Source: Gelidibacter sp038243395
Lineage (GTDB): Bacteria; Bacteroidota; Bacteroidia; Flavobacteriales; Flavobacteriaceae
Length of the DNA: 64,000 bases
Direction of reading: 5' to 3'
Assembly: GCA_038243395.1 (NCBI GenBank)
Contig: JBBSRC010000003.1
Coordinates: 1 to 64,000 of the forward strand
Position numbers and translations under genes: made by a program. This document shows, one piece after another, positions 32,994 through 42,284 of this stretch. Under the pieces are notes generated by a model. That model was not told where the DNA came from. It searched no databases and saw nothing but the letters and a program-made list of their open reading frames with translations. Each line of letters begins with the position of its first letter. Positions within the stretch are counted from its first letter, which is position 1.

Positions 32994-35900
32994 TTAATCT
33001 CTTTTTAGAAAACGTTTGGTCATAATTTGTCCGTCAGACAGTGTGACCTTTGCAATATAAATAGCATTTCTTAAGTTACTTAAATCATAAACTTCCGTGG
33101 CATCATTGCCTTTCAAATAATATAATCTTCTACCTAACAAATCCATAATTTCAACCAATTTAATACTCGTGTTATTTGCAACAGAAACTTGAACTTTGCC
33201 CTTGCTTAGTTCAATAATGGAAAAGTCTTGAGTGTTGAAGTTAACTCTATCTGTAGATAAATTTTCGTTGTCAAATGTGATCACAAAACGATTATTAAAT
33301 TCGCCGGTTGCCGAGGTAAAGTTATAATTACCGCGGGAGAGATTGTGATAAGTATTCAGCAAATTATCTGTAAGATAGATGTCATTTTCAGCAAAGAAAT
33401 GACCTTGTATTTGGGCAACGGATAAATTATATATCGTAGGTTGTTTTATTGAGGTTTTAAAACCTAAAAGCACGACCTCATCCTGAGTTAAGCTGTGAAC
33501 TGCTTTCCCTTGAATAGCATATTTTTTATGGCTTTCAGAAATTTGGGAATACAAGATGGCACCTAATCCTGAGGATAGATTTCGTTCGGCATCATAAGTA
33601 AAACCATCAACACCATTGGTTGCGCCCAGCACATAAGCAATAAGAATTTGATTAAATACGCCATTGTCTGAAGTCAGGTTGATCCAAAATTTGTTTGGTA
33701 ACTCCGAATTATCATTTCTGAAAAAATGCGAATTGCTCGTAGCATCGGACATCCTCATAGAGTTTTTAAAGGTTAATGTTCCACCAATATCCGTTCCTAT
33801 TACGAAGAAGCCTTGACCAGAAGAAATGAAGTCAGTAGGAATAATTCCGCTGCCGCCTGCAGTAGCTCCACTTCCTGCAGCAATAATAGCATAATCAGCA
33901 CCATTAAAATTGAGCACTTGATTGCCTGGATTACTGGCTAAAGGAGGCGAGTAATGAGACCACAGATAAGCGGCACCAGAAATAACATCCTTATTCTCGC
34001 TATAAACTAATTTAAAATCTATGGCGGATGCATAGGGATTTCCAATAAAGTTCCAGTCTTTATCCGTTGGAATACTATTTGTGTGAATAGTGACCGAGAT
34101 ATCTCCATTATTGAATTCTCCATTAAATACTGTAGTGTCAATCCGTGGAAAATTTCCTGATTTGTTAGAAGTAGATGCATAGCCTACGCCTGGTATCATT
34201 TGCCCTGTGGCCAATTGCCAGTCATCACCATTATCATCGACGTCATCACCATTGACGTCTTCATAGTTTACAGCGTCAAAATAAAAGCGTCTGCTAGGAG
34301 ATGCCATGCTTAAAACGGACTCAACGGTTTCATCAGATACCGGAGAACTCCAGTAAGTGTAATCGTACCAATTCTGTTTTAGTGCAGTTGATTTATCGAC
34401 AATTGCAGTGCCTGTCTCCTTCAACTTGAAAGTTCCTGCTTCCATACCATTGCCTCTTTGCACAAATGCGCCGTTAGTTTCGATCACGAGACTCCCATTG
34501 ACGACGACATCATTTATGGCCTCCACAAAATAGTCATCCGTGACCATTAAAGTGTATCCTGAATTTATAATCAGACTACACGCACTAAAACTATTTGTAA
34601 TAGGGTTTGTAGTGTAATTACCATTAAGAATTGCAACTGTACTATGATCTGGTGTTGTCGGATTCCAGATTAGACCATCCCAAGTAATGGTGTCAATTTT
34701 TAGACGCACTACACTACTGGATGTATGACAGGCTATGGTGTTTTCTCGGACTTGTACATAATATTGGTACGCATCAAAGTCAATTGTATTTAAAATATGT
34801 AAGCTTTCACTTTGTTGTCCGGAGTAATCCGGATTTGTATTTAATATTTCCAACCAATTGGATGTCCCAGGTGCATTATAATACCACTGATAGGTTAAAG
34901 CATTACCTCCGTCAAGACCTTCAACTGCTGAAACATTCAGTGTTGAAGTTAAAGCGCAATTAGAGGTTGGTACTATTGGCTGAATAGTTACTAGAGGAGG
35001 ATTTCCACCTGAATAATCGAAAAACCCAATATTCGAATAATCATTCGAGCTGCATGATCCAGGACCAGAACCCACCCAATCAATGATGTTCCAATCGTTA
35101 AGATTAAAATTCGGGTTCGGAAGAGGCGAGGTTGTATTTAACCTTCTAAAATTAAATCCACGATCTCCCGTGATAATTGTGCCATCCATCCAGTTCTTGT
35201 CCATATATACGCCAAACTGATCCACCACCACCGATCCGTTATCTTTTAATAACCGAATGACATCATGTTCATTATCTTTCTTATTGATCCCACTGACGCC
35301 ACTTGTTTGCTGAGCGAATTGACCATTTCCTCCATCTTGTGGACAAACATTTGAGGGTGTTGGTGAAGCTGCTACGCCAATGGCAATGAGGTAAATTGAA
35401 TTATTGGGTAAATTAAAAGGGTCAAGTACGATCGTACTGCTAGGATTTGCAGCTCCATTACTAAAAATTCCTATTGAGTAACCTCCTAATGCTATAGTGG
35501 TGCCAGTTCCGTTGTAAATCTCAATATAACTGAGGCCACCCAAAGTTGCATCTGTAACTTCGCTGATAAAAAGATCAGTAAGAAACGATGAGCTTTCGCA
35601 ACCACTAATTTGGTTGTTTGAAACTGTAAAGGGTGAAATGCTTGTACATCCAATTGTGTTTTCTATGACGATATTACCGGTTGTGCCATCGATGGGAATG
35701 GTCACTTCGATTGTGGACATATTAATATACGTGGTTGACATTAGAACACCGTTGAGGCAAGCTAATGTTGACTGATCGAAATGTGATCCAATAATAGTCG
35801 CAGTCGTACCTGATGGTCCGCTTGTAGGGCTAATGCTATTGGTAGAGGCTACACAAAGTCCCGTACCACGGATTGAAAAAGTATAGGGATTTTCATCTCG

Positions 35901-37586
35901 ATCATTGTTCACAATGGAAACGATCGCATTTCTTACGCCTGCTATTAAAGGGGAGAATTGGATTTCTAAAATCGAAAAGCCTCCAGGAAGAATGGTCGCT
36001 TCAGGAGTTACGGTTATCGTAAAATCTCCAGGATTAGCGCCCACTATACTCACGCTAGAAACGGTCAAATCTAAATTGCCAAGATTGTGGATGCGATAGG
36101 ATTTTGATTGCGACGCCCCTATAAATTGACCAGCGAAAAGGGTGCCATCTGTACCCTGAGGTGTACTATCGCCATTAACAATTTCAGGATATGTTCCCAC
36201 ATTGCCCTCAACCCTGATCTCTGGTGCCATAACGTGTAGCACTCCAGAAATATAGGTAATGCCATCCCAAAAGTTTCCAGCGGAACCATCCGCGAGAATG
36301 CCTCCATATAACCAAGTTCCACCATTCAAGCTAAAACGGGTAGCGTAATAATACGTTCCCGCAGTGGTTATGGCACTGCCTAAATCGGCAGTGTATTCGT
36401 CATTCTGTTCAAAATTGCAGTTTGCGCAGGCTTCGTTATAGTTGGCAGGAACCCAATTCGCCCATGTTCTCGGATTGGAATTGTTAGTACTATAACCTAC
36501 TTGTGCGACAATTCCACTGCCTCGTCCTACACCAGTTGTGATACCTTGTTCATAAACTTGCCCATAGGCAGCAAAAGGATTTCCCAATTCAATGTTGCCG
36601 ATATTAGGAAACTGCAAGTTACAGAAGTCAACGGTATCAACACTCAATACACCACTTACGTTGGAAGTGCCATTCCAGAATCCTCCACCTGTGACATTGT
36701 AGCCGCCATATCTGTAGGGCCCATCATCTATTTGAAACCGACTTGCGTAATAGTAATTGCCAGATGGTAATGCGGAACCGATATTAGCGACATATTCGTC
36801 ATTATTGCCGGAGTCAACATTATTATAAGTTGCCGTAATCCAATTGACCCAAGTGTTGGGATTAGTGTTTGTCGTACTATAACCGATCCAACCTTCTATG
36901 TTTGCGCCTTGTGAGAACGGAGTTTCTGTAACACCGGCTTCATAGACCTGAGCGAAAACATTAAAGGCTGTGCCAACAGTAATATTACCGTTTTGAGGAA
37001 TTTGAAGGTTGCAGTAATCTACAAAATTGGTAGAAGTTACCACTCCTGAAAGACGCACATCATCTATCCGGAAATTTGTGGAAGTTGAAGTTTGAGTGAA
37101 ACGTATTCTTAAATTACTGGTGCTGGGTATTGTGCCACTGGGAGTAATTAATATCCAATTTGCAGTGCCAACACCAGTGGATCGCGAATAAGTGAGCGGT
37201 GCATAGGTTGTGCCGTCAGCACTTACTTCGATAAGCAATTCATTATTACCAGCAATCGAGCTTTTGTAATGTCCTAAATTAAGTGTTAACGCTGTATAAC
37301 TGATGGTGTTTATTTCAGATATTTCGAAATATCTATTAATCTGATTCGTGAAAAAAACGTTTCTTCCCTCAGAAGCATCAGCATACCCATTGGAGGAGAT
37401 TGAAGTTCTTGTATCGGCATCACCAGAGAAAGTTTGAGATCCAGAGTTCTGAAAAGTGGTAGCGGTAATGGAAGTATTACTATCGGTACTGATCCCCATA
37501 TTTTCAGAAAAGATTGTAACCTGTCCAAACCCGGACAAAACAGAACATAGAAGCACTATGCATCCCAGGAAGTATTTTTTTATCAT
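32994..37586 (-). CDS. Large secreted protein with T9SS C-terminal sorting domain
   Basis: 1,530 residues. A signal peptide (ending G-F-G-Q) is followed by a jelly-roll-like segment (25-180), then two tandem homologous units of about 125 residues (about 188-315 and 318-450; both have Y/F-C-N-L-Q and Y-Y-Y-A-(S/T)-R-F), a choice-of-anchor-D/ASPM-like domain (about 452-575, D-F-T-I-T-V), an IPT/TIG domain (S-P-T-S-G-P-S-G-T-T-A near 590), a lamin-tail-like domain (L-F-I-S-E-V near 670), Ig-like modules, and a C-terminal type A sorting domain (K-L-V-E-I-M-D-L-L-G-R-R ... M-T-K-R-F-L-K-R). It is predicted to cross the outer membrane by T9SS and be attached or released. No catalytic domain is seen; adhesion or matrix binding is inferred. 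Confidence 0.85.
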   Translation of the reverse strand: MIKKYFLGCIVLLCSVLSGFGQVTIFSENMGISTDSNTSITATTFQNSGSQTFSGDADTRTSISSNGYADASEGRNVFFTNQINRYFEISEINTISYTALTLNLGHYKSSIAGNNELLIEVSADGTTYAPLTYSRSTGVGTANWILITPSGTIPSTSNLRIRFTQTSTSTNFRIDDVRLSGVVTSTNFVDYCNLQIPQNGNITVGTAFNVFAQVYEAGVTETPFSQGANIEGWIGYSTTNTNPNTWVNWITATYNNVDSGNNDEYVANIGSALPSGNYYYASRFQIDDGPYRYGGYNVTGGGFWNGTSNVSGVLSVDTVDFCNLQFPNIGNIELGNPFAAYGQVYEQGITTGVGRGSGIVAQVGYSTNNSNPRTWANWVPANYNEACANCNFEQNDEYTADLGSAITTAGTYYYATRFSLNGGTWLYGGILADGSAGNFWDGITYISGVLHVMAPEIRVEGNVGTYPEIVNGDSTPQGTDGTLFAGQFIGASQSKSYRIHNLGNLDLTVSSVSIVGANPGDFTITVTPEATILPGGFSILEIQFSPLIAGVRNAIVSIVNNDRDENPYTFSIRGTGLCVASTNSISPTSGPSGTTATIIGSHFDQSTLACLNGVLMSTTYINMSTIEVTIPIDGTTGNIVIENTIGCTSISPFTVSNNQISGCESSSFLTDLFISEVTDATLGGLSYIEIYNGTGTTIALGGYSIGIFSNGAANPSSTIVLDPFNLPNNSIYLIAIGVAASPTPSNVCPQDGGNGQFAQQTSGVSGINKKDNEHDVIRLLKDNGSVVVDQFGVYMDKNWMDGTIITGDRGFNFRRLNTTSPLPNPNFNLNDWNIIDWVGSGPGSCSSNDYSNIGFFDYSGGNPPLVTIQPIVPTSNCALTSTLNVSAVEGLDGGNALTYQWYYNAPGTSNWLEILNTNPDYSGQQSESLHILNTIDFDAYQYYVQVRENTIACHTSSSVVRLKIDTITWDGLIWNPTTPDHSTVAILNGNYTTNPITNSFSACSLIINSGYTLMVTDDYFVEAINDVVVNGSLVIETNGAFVQRGNGMEAGTFKLKETGTAIVDKSTALKQNWYDYTYWSSPVSDETVESVLSMASPSRRFYFDAVNYEDVNGDDVDDNGDDWQLATGQMIPGVGYASTSNKSGNFPRIDTTVFNGEFNNGDISVTIHTNSIPTDKDWNFIGNPYASAIDFKLVYSENKDVISGAAYLWSHYSPPLASNPGNQVLNFNGADYAIIAAGSGATAGGSGIIPTDFISSGQGFFVIGTDIGGTLTFKNSMRMSDATSNSHFFRNDNSELPNKFWINLTSDNGVFNQILIAYVLGATNGVDGFTYDAERNLSSGLGAILYSQISESHKKYAIQGKAVHSLTQDEVVLLGFKTSIKQPTIYNLSVAQIQGHFFAENDIYLTDNLLNTYHNLSRGNYNFTSATGEFNNRFVITFDNENLSTDRVNFNTQDFSIIELSKGKVQVSVANNTSIKLVEIMDLLGRRLYYLKGNDATEVYDLSNLRNAIYIAKVTLSDGQIMTKRFLKRD

Positions 37587-37692
37587 AGTGAAAGTTTATT
37601 AATACTTGGCGCTAATACAAATACTTAAATATAGACTAAATTACCTTACAATCAACCTTTTGCGTTTCTTCGGATAATTAAGAAATAGTAAC

Positions 37693-37700
37693 TATTTTTG
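37693..37700 (+). promoter_or_regulatory. -7 box TATTTTTG immediately before recX
   Basis: TAnnTTTG match ending three bases before the recX ATG. Transcription starting 5-7 bases downstream would begin at or inside the start codon, so the mRNA may be leaderless. Confidence 0.4.
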
Positions 37701-37703
37701 CAT

Positions 37704-38174
37704 ATGCAAACTAAAAAAACCTATACTGTTGACGAAGCTTTAAAGAGAATGGAACGCTATTGCAGTTATCAAGAACGCTGTCATAAGGAAGTCATTCAAA
37801 AGCTTTACAGTATGTATATGATCCCAGAGGCCATTGACCTTATTGTGGTTAAACTGATGCAGGATAATTTTTTAAATGAAGAACGTTACGCCAAAGCCTT
37901 TGTTAGCGGAAAATTCCGAATTAAAAAATGGGGAAAACAGCGCTTAACACGAGAACTTAAGCAAAAGGACATCGGAAAGACTTTAATTACCATGGCGCTC
38001 CAAACCATAAACGATCAGGAATATATGGAAACCTTTCATGCACTCGCTGAAAAAAAAGCAGAAAGCATTAGAGAAATAAACGTTTTTAAGAAAAGGAAAA
38101 AACTGGCGGATTACCTGCTATATCGCGGCTGGGAAAGTCCGATGGTGTATGATAAGGTGAATGAGATTATTTAG
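37704..38174 (+). CDS. recX: RecX family regulatory protein
   Basis: 156 residues from the ATG at 37704; a TTG two codons earlier lies in the promoter box. Three-helix repeats typical of RecX: Y-T-V-D-E-A-L-K-R-M-E-R-Y-C-S-Y-Q-E-R-C-H-K-E-V, then L-M-Q-D-N-F-L-N-E-E-R-Y-A-K-A-F, then K-W-G-K-Q-R-L-T-R-E-L. RecX modulates RecA filaments. It is a single gene here, not next to recA. Confidence 0.9.
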   Translation: MQTKKTYTVDEALKRMERYCSYQERCHKEVIQKLYSMYMIPEAIDLIVVKLMQDNFLNEERYAKAFVSGKFRIKKWGKQRLTRELKQKDIGKTLITMALQTINDQEYMETFHALAEKKAESIREINVFKKRKKLADYLLYRGWESPMVYDKVNEII

Positions 38175-38180
38175 TTATTA

Positions 38181-38222
38181 GGTATCAGGTATCAGGTATC
38201 AGGTATCAGGTATCAGGTATCA
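38181..38222. repeat. Six perfect tandem copies of the heptamer GGTATCA
   Basis: GGTATCA repeats six times without error, followed by degenerate copies (GGTGTGA). From about 38250 a second 7-base-period tract with a different core begins (ATTG at about 38255, 38262, 38269, 38276). The rest of the 360-base gap to 38536 holds no gene, only a terminator at its end. Confidence 0.85.
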
Positions 38223-38476
38223 GGTGTGAGGAGTGAGGCAAGAAGGTTATTGAGATTGCTGATTGAAGATTGTTAATTGACCGAGCGTAACTTTTTATGT
38301 AGGCAAGTTTTCGATAATGAATTCAAAAGGACAAATGACGGCACACGACATACTAAACCTGTACTATAATCATAATATGTAAGATATTTGGTATCAGAAA
38401 TCAGCGAAAATCTGTGCTGTCTGCGGAAAACTTTTTTATGTAAATCCTGTTCCCAGTTGCCAAAAGTCTAAGAAAC

Positions 38477-38514
38477 AAAAAACTGTACCATTCCTAAGAA
38501 TGATACAGTTTTTT
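38477..38514 (-). terminator. Terminator of the outer-membrane protein gene
   Basis: AACTGTA (38481-38487) pairs with TACAGTT (38504-38510), extended inward by a CATTC/GAATG stem after one mismatch. A/T runs on both sides make it usable in either direction. Confidence 0.75.
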
Positions 38515-38535
38515 AATATCAATTAATTTTATGTT

Positions 38536-39027
38536 TTATAAACTAAAAGTCGCGCCAATATTAAAAACAAATTGGTTGTGAATATAATCCGCGGGATTTG
38601 TCATATTAGATTTATATCTTGCTAGTGGAAAAACGGCTTCAGTAAAAATCCCCAAACCTTCTGAGAAGAAATAACGGGCTCCAACATGGCCACCAAAATT
38701 CTTTAAACTTAAGTTTAATCCTGGGTACAGATCAAAATTTTCATCAATATTTAAAACACTTCCTAAGTGTGCATTGAAACGACCTTTAAGATCCACACGA
38801 TCTCCAAAGCTTGCGTCCAAACCTTCTTTTATGCTTAAAGCATAGGCACCAGTAATACCTACAGAAATGTTTTCACCAAGACCATAATCATAGCTTACAT
38901 TAATTCCCGTTGCCTTATCTTGGAAGTTCGCGCCAATTTGTAACTTGTTATCGGTATTCCCTTTAAAAGCTTGTGCGTTTGCAAAAGAAACACTCAAAAT
39001 GCTAAGGAACACAATTAATTTTTTCAT
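38536..39027 (-). CDS. Small outer-membrane beta-barrel protein (DUF6646-like)
   Basis: 163 residues from the ATG at 39027; an earlier TTG is inside the promoter box. The signal peptide ends F-A-N-A-Q. The mature part has alternating strands (K-L-Q-I-G-A-N-F, G-I-N-V-S-Y-D-Y-G-L-G-E-N-I-S-V-G-I) and ends in a short strand with a C-terminal hydrophobic residue, as in eight-stranded outer-membrane barrels. From memory it resembles the Flavobacteriia family DUF6646. Function unknown. Confidence 0.72.
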   Translation of the reverse strand: MKKLIVFLSILSVSFANAQAFKGNTDNKLQIGANFQDKATGINVSYDYGLGENISVGITGAYALSIKEGLDASFGDRVDLKGRFNAHLGSVLNIDENFDLYPGLNLSLKNFGGHVGARYFFSEGLGIFTEAVFPLARYKSNMTNPADYIHNQFVFNIGATFSL

Positions 39028-39048
39028 TATATTTTTTTTAATTTTGGC

Positions 39049-39056
39049 CAAAGATA
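39049..39056 (-). promoter_or_regulatory. -7 box TATCTTTG for the small barrel protein gene
   Basis: Exact TAnnTTTG match on the minus strand, 21 bases before the ATG at 39027; decides against the TTG at 39051. Confidence 0.55.
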
Positions 39057-39084
39057 ACTATGTTTTTCAAAAAAGCATTTGCTT

Positions 39085-39948
39085 TTAGTCTAAACTCTTT
39101 TGAGTTCTGCTAATCGCTTGTGCATTCTTCCAATCGATCCATTTTTGACCTTGTAATTTCCGCATCAAAGTATCAAAATGACGCATGATCACTATATTAT
39201 AAATCGCCTGTCCAAAGTTTTTTGGGTTTCTGGCAATAGCGCGCAAACTCATTGAAAATCCTGGGGTTATGTATTTCATATAATGCCAATAACCTTCTGG
39301 CATATACAATACTTCACCATGATTTAGCTCTGCTCTATAGCCTTTTGCTTTTTTAAGTGCGGGCCATTTTTCTAAATCTGGATTTGAAAAGTCAATATCT
39401 TCACGAGTAATCAATGAATGGGGAATTTTATACAGATAATCGTTCTGTTTTTGATCAAACAGGATGCAGAGTTTTTTACCTTCAAAGTGAAAGTGAAAAA
39501 TATTTGCCAAATCAATGTCATAATGCATGAAGGTATGGGAATCTTTGCCGCCAAAAAAAAGCATCGGTAAACCTTTCATCAACTTGAGACCAAAATCAGG
39601 ATAGGAATAATCTTTCTGCAATTGTGGCACTTCTTTCAATGCATTCCATAAAAAAATCCGAAACTTAGTCGGCTCCCGTTTTAAAAGATCAATATAATCG
39701 GCCATTTTCATTTTGGCATGCGGCTCATTAAATCCGTCTGCATGGCTCACAGGACGGTCATCATAAAGCGGCACTGTTTTGTCGCCCGCAACTTTCTTAA
39801 TATAGTCAAGTCGCCACTTGTCAAAAGCAGGCCAATCTTCAATGAAACGCTCAATAACCACAGGCTTTTGTGGCTTAAAATAATGTTTTATGAAATCCTC
39901 CTTGGTAATAGTCTTTACACGTGGAATGTCTTGTAGGTCTAGTGCCAA
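39085..39948 (-). CDS. Cupin-like/JmjC-type (cupin_8) protein
   Basis: 287 residues, apparently starting at a TTG: no ATG lies in frame upstream, and the conserved part begins at once. K-P-V-V-I-E-R-F-I-E-D-W-P-A near residue 30 is the typical opening of cupin_8 hydroxylases. The metal site is H-Y-D near residue 142 (the H-x-D motif) with the distal His in G-Y-W-H-Y-M near 222. Such proteins are Fe(II)/2-oxoglutarate-dependent oxygenases acting on protein or RNA; the substrate is unknown. A TAACTTTG -7 box lies 21 bases upstream. Confidence 0.85.
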   Translation of the reverse strand: MALDLQDIPRVKTITKEDFIKHYFKPQKPVVIERFIEDWPAFDKWRLDYIKKVAGDKTVPLYDDRPVSHADGFNEPHAKMKMADYIDLLKREPTKFRIFLWNALKEVPQLQKDYSYPDFGLKLMKGLPMLFFGGKDSHTFMHYDIDLANIFHFHFEGKKLCILFDQKQNDYLYKIPHSLITREDIDFSNPDLEKWPALKKAKGYRAELNHGEVLYMPEGYWHYMKYITPGFSMSLRAIARNPKNFGQAIYNIVIMRHFDTLMRKLQGQKWIDWKNAQAISRTQKSLD

Positions 39949-39968
39949 TATGCTATGATTTAATTAAA

Positions 39969-39976
39969 CAAAGTTA
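39969..39976 (-). promoter_or_regulatory. -7 box TAACTTTG for the cupin-like gene
   Basis: TAnnTTTG match on the minus strand, 21 bases upstream of the TTG start. Confidence 0.5.
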
Positions 39977-40018
39977 AGGAATCGTAATGAATACTTTTAA
40001 AATGAATGTTAAATATTT

Positions 40019-40108
40019 GGGCGTTACCCCGCTAAGGCGTGGTCGGGCTGTTCGTTATATCTTTTGCTTTGGAAAAAAAGCAAAAAGGATGTCACTGCCA
40101 TCCCTAAC
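40019..40108. repeat. Dispersed Bacteroidota-type intergenic element
   Basis: The element begins GGGCGTTACCCCGC, continues GGTCGGGCTGTTCG and ATATCTTTTGC, and ends AAAAAGGATG ... CATCCCTAAC. I recognise this layout (G-rich head, GTCGGGCT centre, AAAGGAT and TCCCTAAC tail) as an element frequently seen between genes in Bacteroidota genomes; this is from memory. An inner inverted repeat is GCTTTGG ... CAAAAAGC-like. The surrounding gap 39977-40558 holds no gene, tRNA or terminator that I can support. Confidence 0.5.
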
Positions 40109-40558
40109 ACAAATCTAGCATATTTGACAACTCTTGTCTTTTGATTATGGTGTTTCTGGGGTTTATTTGTAGTGCATAATAGCTGTGTTTCTCGCAAGTA
40201 TCGAAATGAACGATATGTTATCTATAGACGAACTTGTCTATCTTTAAGTTTACAAACGCTTATAGACATTGAATAAAGGCTTCACTCTTTAAAAAATATA
40301 TGGTAATGATTTATTAAAATCTCAAGATTCAACTACCGCGAATAAAAATATATTCCGATTGATAAATCAGTTACTCTATAAATTGATTTATTCCAATTTA
40401 GAACTCGAAAAAAACCTAATTTTTTGAATTACTAAAATCCCGTTTCAAGACGACTAAAAATTGTGCATTGTAAAGAGGTTCTTATTTCGAATCACTTTGA
40501 CCGTCAATTTATTACAAATCATAATACTTTGCGGTTCACTGAAAAATCGATACTATAT

Positions 40559-41011
40559 TTAGCGTTCTATTCTCAAAGTGTTCGATATACGTTCCGTTTT
40601 CAAATCAAATTCCATGTCACACATTTCACATCTGTATTTATGCTTGGTGTAAAATGGTAATGAAGAAAATAAGACACCAAAAACATACCCTAAAAGTGAT
40701 TTCAAATCTTTAATTGTAGAAATTAATTCAATATGAATACTTTTACAGTTAGGACATTGAATGGATTTACCATCATAACCAAAGGCATACGGTTTTATGG
40801 CATTTAAAATCTGCTTGGCTTCTGAAGCTTGATAGGAAAGGACTTTCAATTTTACCCCACCAATAGCACGGCTTACTAAGGGATCCGTGTCTATAGTAAG
40901 ATTATCGGTCAAAAAAACTCTGATGCCATCAGATTCCAACCTGCCTTTAATAATTTGTGCTTCTGAGGAGTATTGAAATACAGCAACTGTTGTGAAAGTC
41001 TCGTTTATCAT
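40559..41011 (-). CDS. DUF2007 (signal-transducing-like) protein with C-terminal zinc ribbon
   Basis: 150 residues from the ATG at 41011. F-T-T-V-A-V-F-Q-Y-S-S-E-A-Q-I-I-K-G-R-L-E-S-D-G-I is the DUF2007 opening, followed by V-K-L-K-V. A C-terminal zinc-ribbon-like part has C-P-N-C (about 88) and C-E-M-C (about 130) flanking a hydrophobic segment that may be a membrane helix (L-L-G-Y-V-F-G-V-L-F). The start ATG overlaps the stop of the BioF-like gene (ATGA), so translation is coupled. Function unknown. Confidence 0.82.
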   Translation of the reverse strand: MINETFTTVAVFQYSSEAQIIKGRLESDGIRVFLTDNLTIDTDPLVSRAIGGVKLKVLSYQASEAKQILNAIKPYAFGYDGKSIQCPNCKSIHIELISTIKDLKSLLGYVFGVLFSSLPFYTKHKYRCEMCDMEFDLKTERISNTLRIER

Positions 41012-42153
41012 GGGAAGAAGGTTGCTAAGAGTGACAAAACTTTTGAGATTTCTTCCTCTGAGTTGTAGGCATGAATGCAAAACCGAATGCGCTCTTGCCC
41101 TTTAGGAACTGTTGGAGAAAAGACAGGTTCAGGATCAAAGCCATTTTCATTGAGATATCGCACAATTTTTTTGACTTTCTCACTGTCGAAAACGGTGCAA
41201 CATTGTATGGCAGAGTTACTCTCTGTAAAATACTTTTGCAGTTGTTTTTCTTCCAATATGTTTTTGAAAAACCGAATGTTCTCATGTAACTTTTTAAGGG
41301 CATGCGTGAGTTCCAATTCTTTATATACCGCTTTTATAGTCATTAATGAATGCGGTGGAATGGCGGTAGTGTAACTGGAAGGACTTGAGAATTTGATAAG
41401 ATAATCAATAAGGCCTTGATCTCCCAATATGGCTGCACCATGTGAGCTTAACGCTTTTCCGAAACTGATCAGTCGTGCAAAAACGGCCTTGTCAATTCCC
41501 AAACTATGCACTAAACCAACACCTTGCTGTCCAAAAATACCAATCGCGTGCGCCTCGTCAACAATCAGTCGGAATTTATTCTGCTCACAATAGTTGGCTA
41601 GAGCCACCAAATCTGGGGAGTCTCCATCGATTGAAAATACGGATTCCGTAGCAATATAAATTTCCGTATGGGCCGTGAAATGCTGTTGTTCATTTTGGCA
41701 GATCCGCTTTAAGTCTTCCAGATCATTATGTTTGAAAGCGAAAGCCTTCGCACTGCCCATCGTCATACCGTCCCTTATAGAGGCATGAATCAATGCATCA
41801 TAAAATATCACATCGTCCTGCTGAGGCACACAAGAGAAAAATCCAAGATTTGCGTTGTAACCGGAATTAAAAATTAAAGCCGCATTGCAATGATAAGTTT
41901 TACAGATGAGTTCCTCGACTTCAGCATAGAGTTGATGATTGCCCGACAAGAGCCAGGAACCTTTGGAACCATTTTGAAAAATAAATTCATTTTCTAAATA
42001 ATAATGGGTACGGTCAAAAATCTCATTCGACATTGAGAATCCGAGATAATCATTGGAGGCAAAATCCACTAATAATTGCGGCGCGTCCAATGCTCTGAAA
42101 GTGATTTCAGCATTACGAGAATCCAACTGGTCTTGAAGTTTTTTGGGTATCAT
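41008..42153 (-). CDS. bioF: 8-amino-7-oxononanoate synthase-like PLP enzyme (alpha-oxoamine synthase family)
   Basis: 381 residues from the ATG at 42153; an ATG five codons earlier is less likely. Family marks: D-F-A-S-N-D-Y-L-G-F near residue 33, F-N-S-G-Y-N-A-N near 98, D-A-L-I-H-A-S near 123, V-D-E-A-H-A-I-G near 198 and S-F-G-K-A-L-S-S-H-G with the Schiff-base Lys near 232. The enzyme condenses an amino acid with an acyl-CoA; biotin synthesis (pimeloyl thioester plus alanine) is the usual role for this length. No other bio genes are in the window, so a related alpha-oxoamine synthase cannot be excluded. Confidence 0.82.
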   Translation of the reverse strand: MIPKKLQDQLDSRNAEITFRALDAPQLLVDFASNDYLGFSMSNEIFDRTHYYLENEFIFQNGSKGSWLLSGNHQLYAEVEELICKTYHCNAALIFNSGYNANLGFFSCVPQQDDVIFYDALIHASIRDGMTMGSAKAFAFKHNDLEDLKRICQNEQQHFTAHTEIYIATESVFSIDGDSPDLVALANYCEQNKFRLIVDEAHAIGIFGQQGVGLVHSLGIDKAVFARLISFGKALSSHGAAILGDQGLIDYLIKFSSPSSYTTAIPPHSLMTIKAVYKELELTHALKKLHENIRFFKNILEEKQLQKYFTESNSAIQCCTVFDSEKVKKIVRYLNENGFDPEPVFSPTVPKGQERIRFCIHAYNSEEEISKVLSLLATFFP

Positions 42154-42238
42154 GATGTAAAGATACAAAGACCGTACAGGTATTAATAGCGCATAAAGTT
42201 ACAAAATAGATAAATAATTTTTAAATAAAAATTATTGT

Positions 42239-42280
42239 TTATCGATAATTTATTTTAAATTTGTTATCGTTATTCGATAA
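42239..42280. promoter_or_regulatory. Palindromic operator-like sites around the DUF2975 cluster promoter
   Basis: TTATCGATAA (42239-42248) is a perfect ten-base palindrome. TTATCG-ttatt-CGATAA (42264-42280) uses the same half-site with a five-base spacer. They flank the -7 box TAAATTTG (42256-42263); TTG at 42235-42237 may be the -33 element. Binding here would block transcription. The small XRE regulator at the end of the cluster is the obvious candidate binder, giving autoregulation. Confidence 0.6.
42256..42263 (+). promoter_or_regulatory. -7 box TAAATTTG of the DUF2975 cluster
   Basis: TAnnTTTG match 21 bases before the ATG at 42285, lying between two TTATCG/CGATAA sites. Confidence 0.55.
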
Positions 42281-42284
42281 TTAT

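Noticed and set aside
38181..38222. Heptamer tandem repeat as a CRISPR-like array
   Set aside because: Units are contiguous seven-base copies without spacers; this is a simple tandem repeat.
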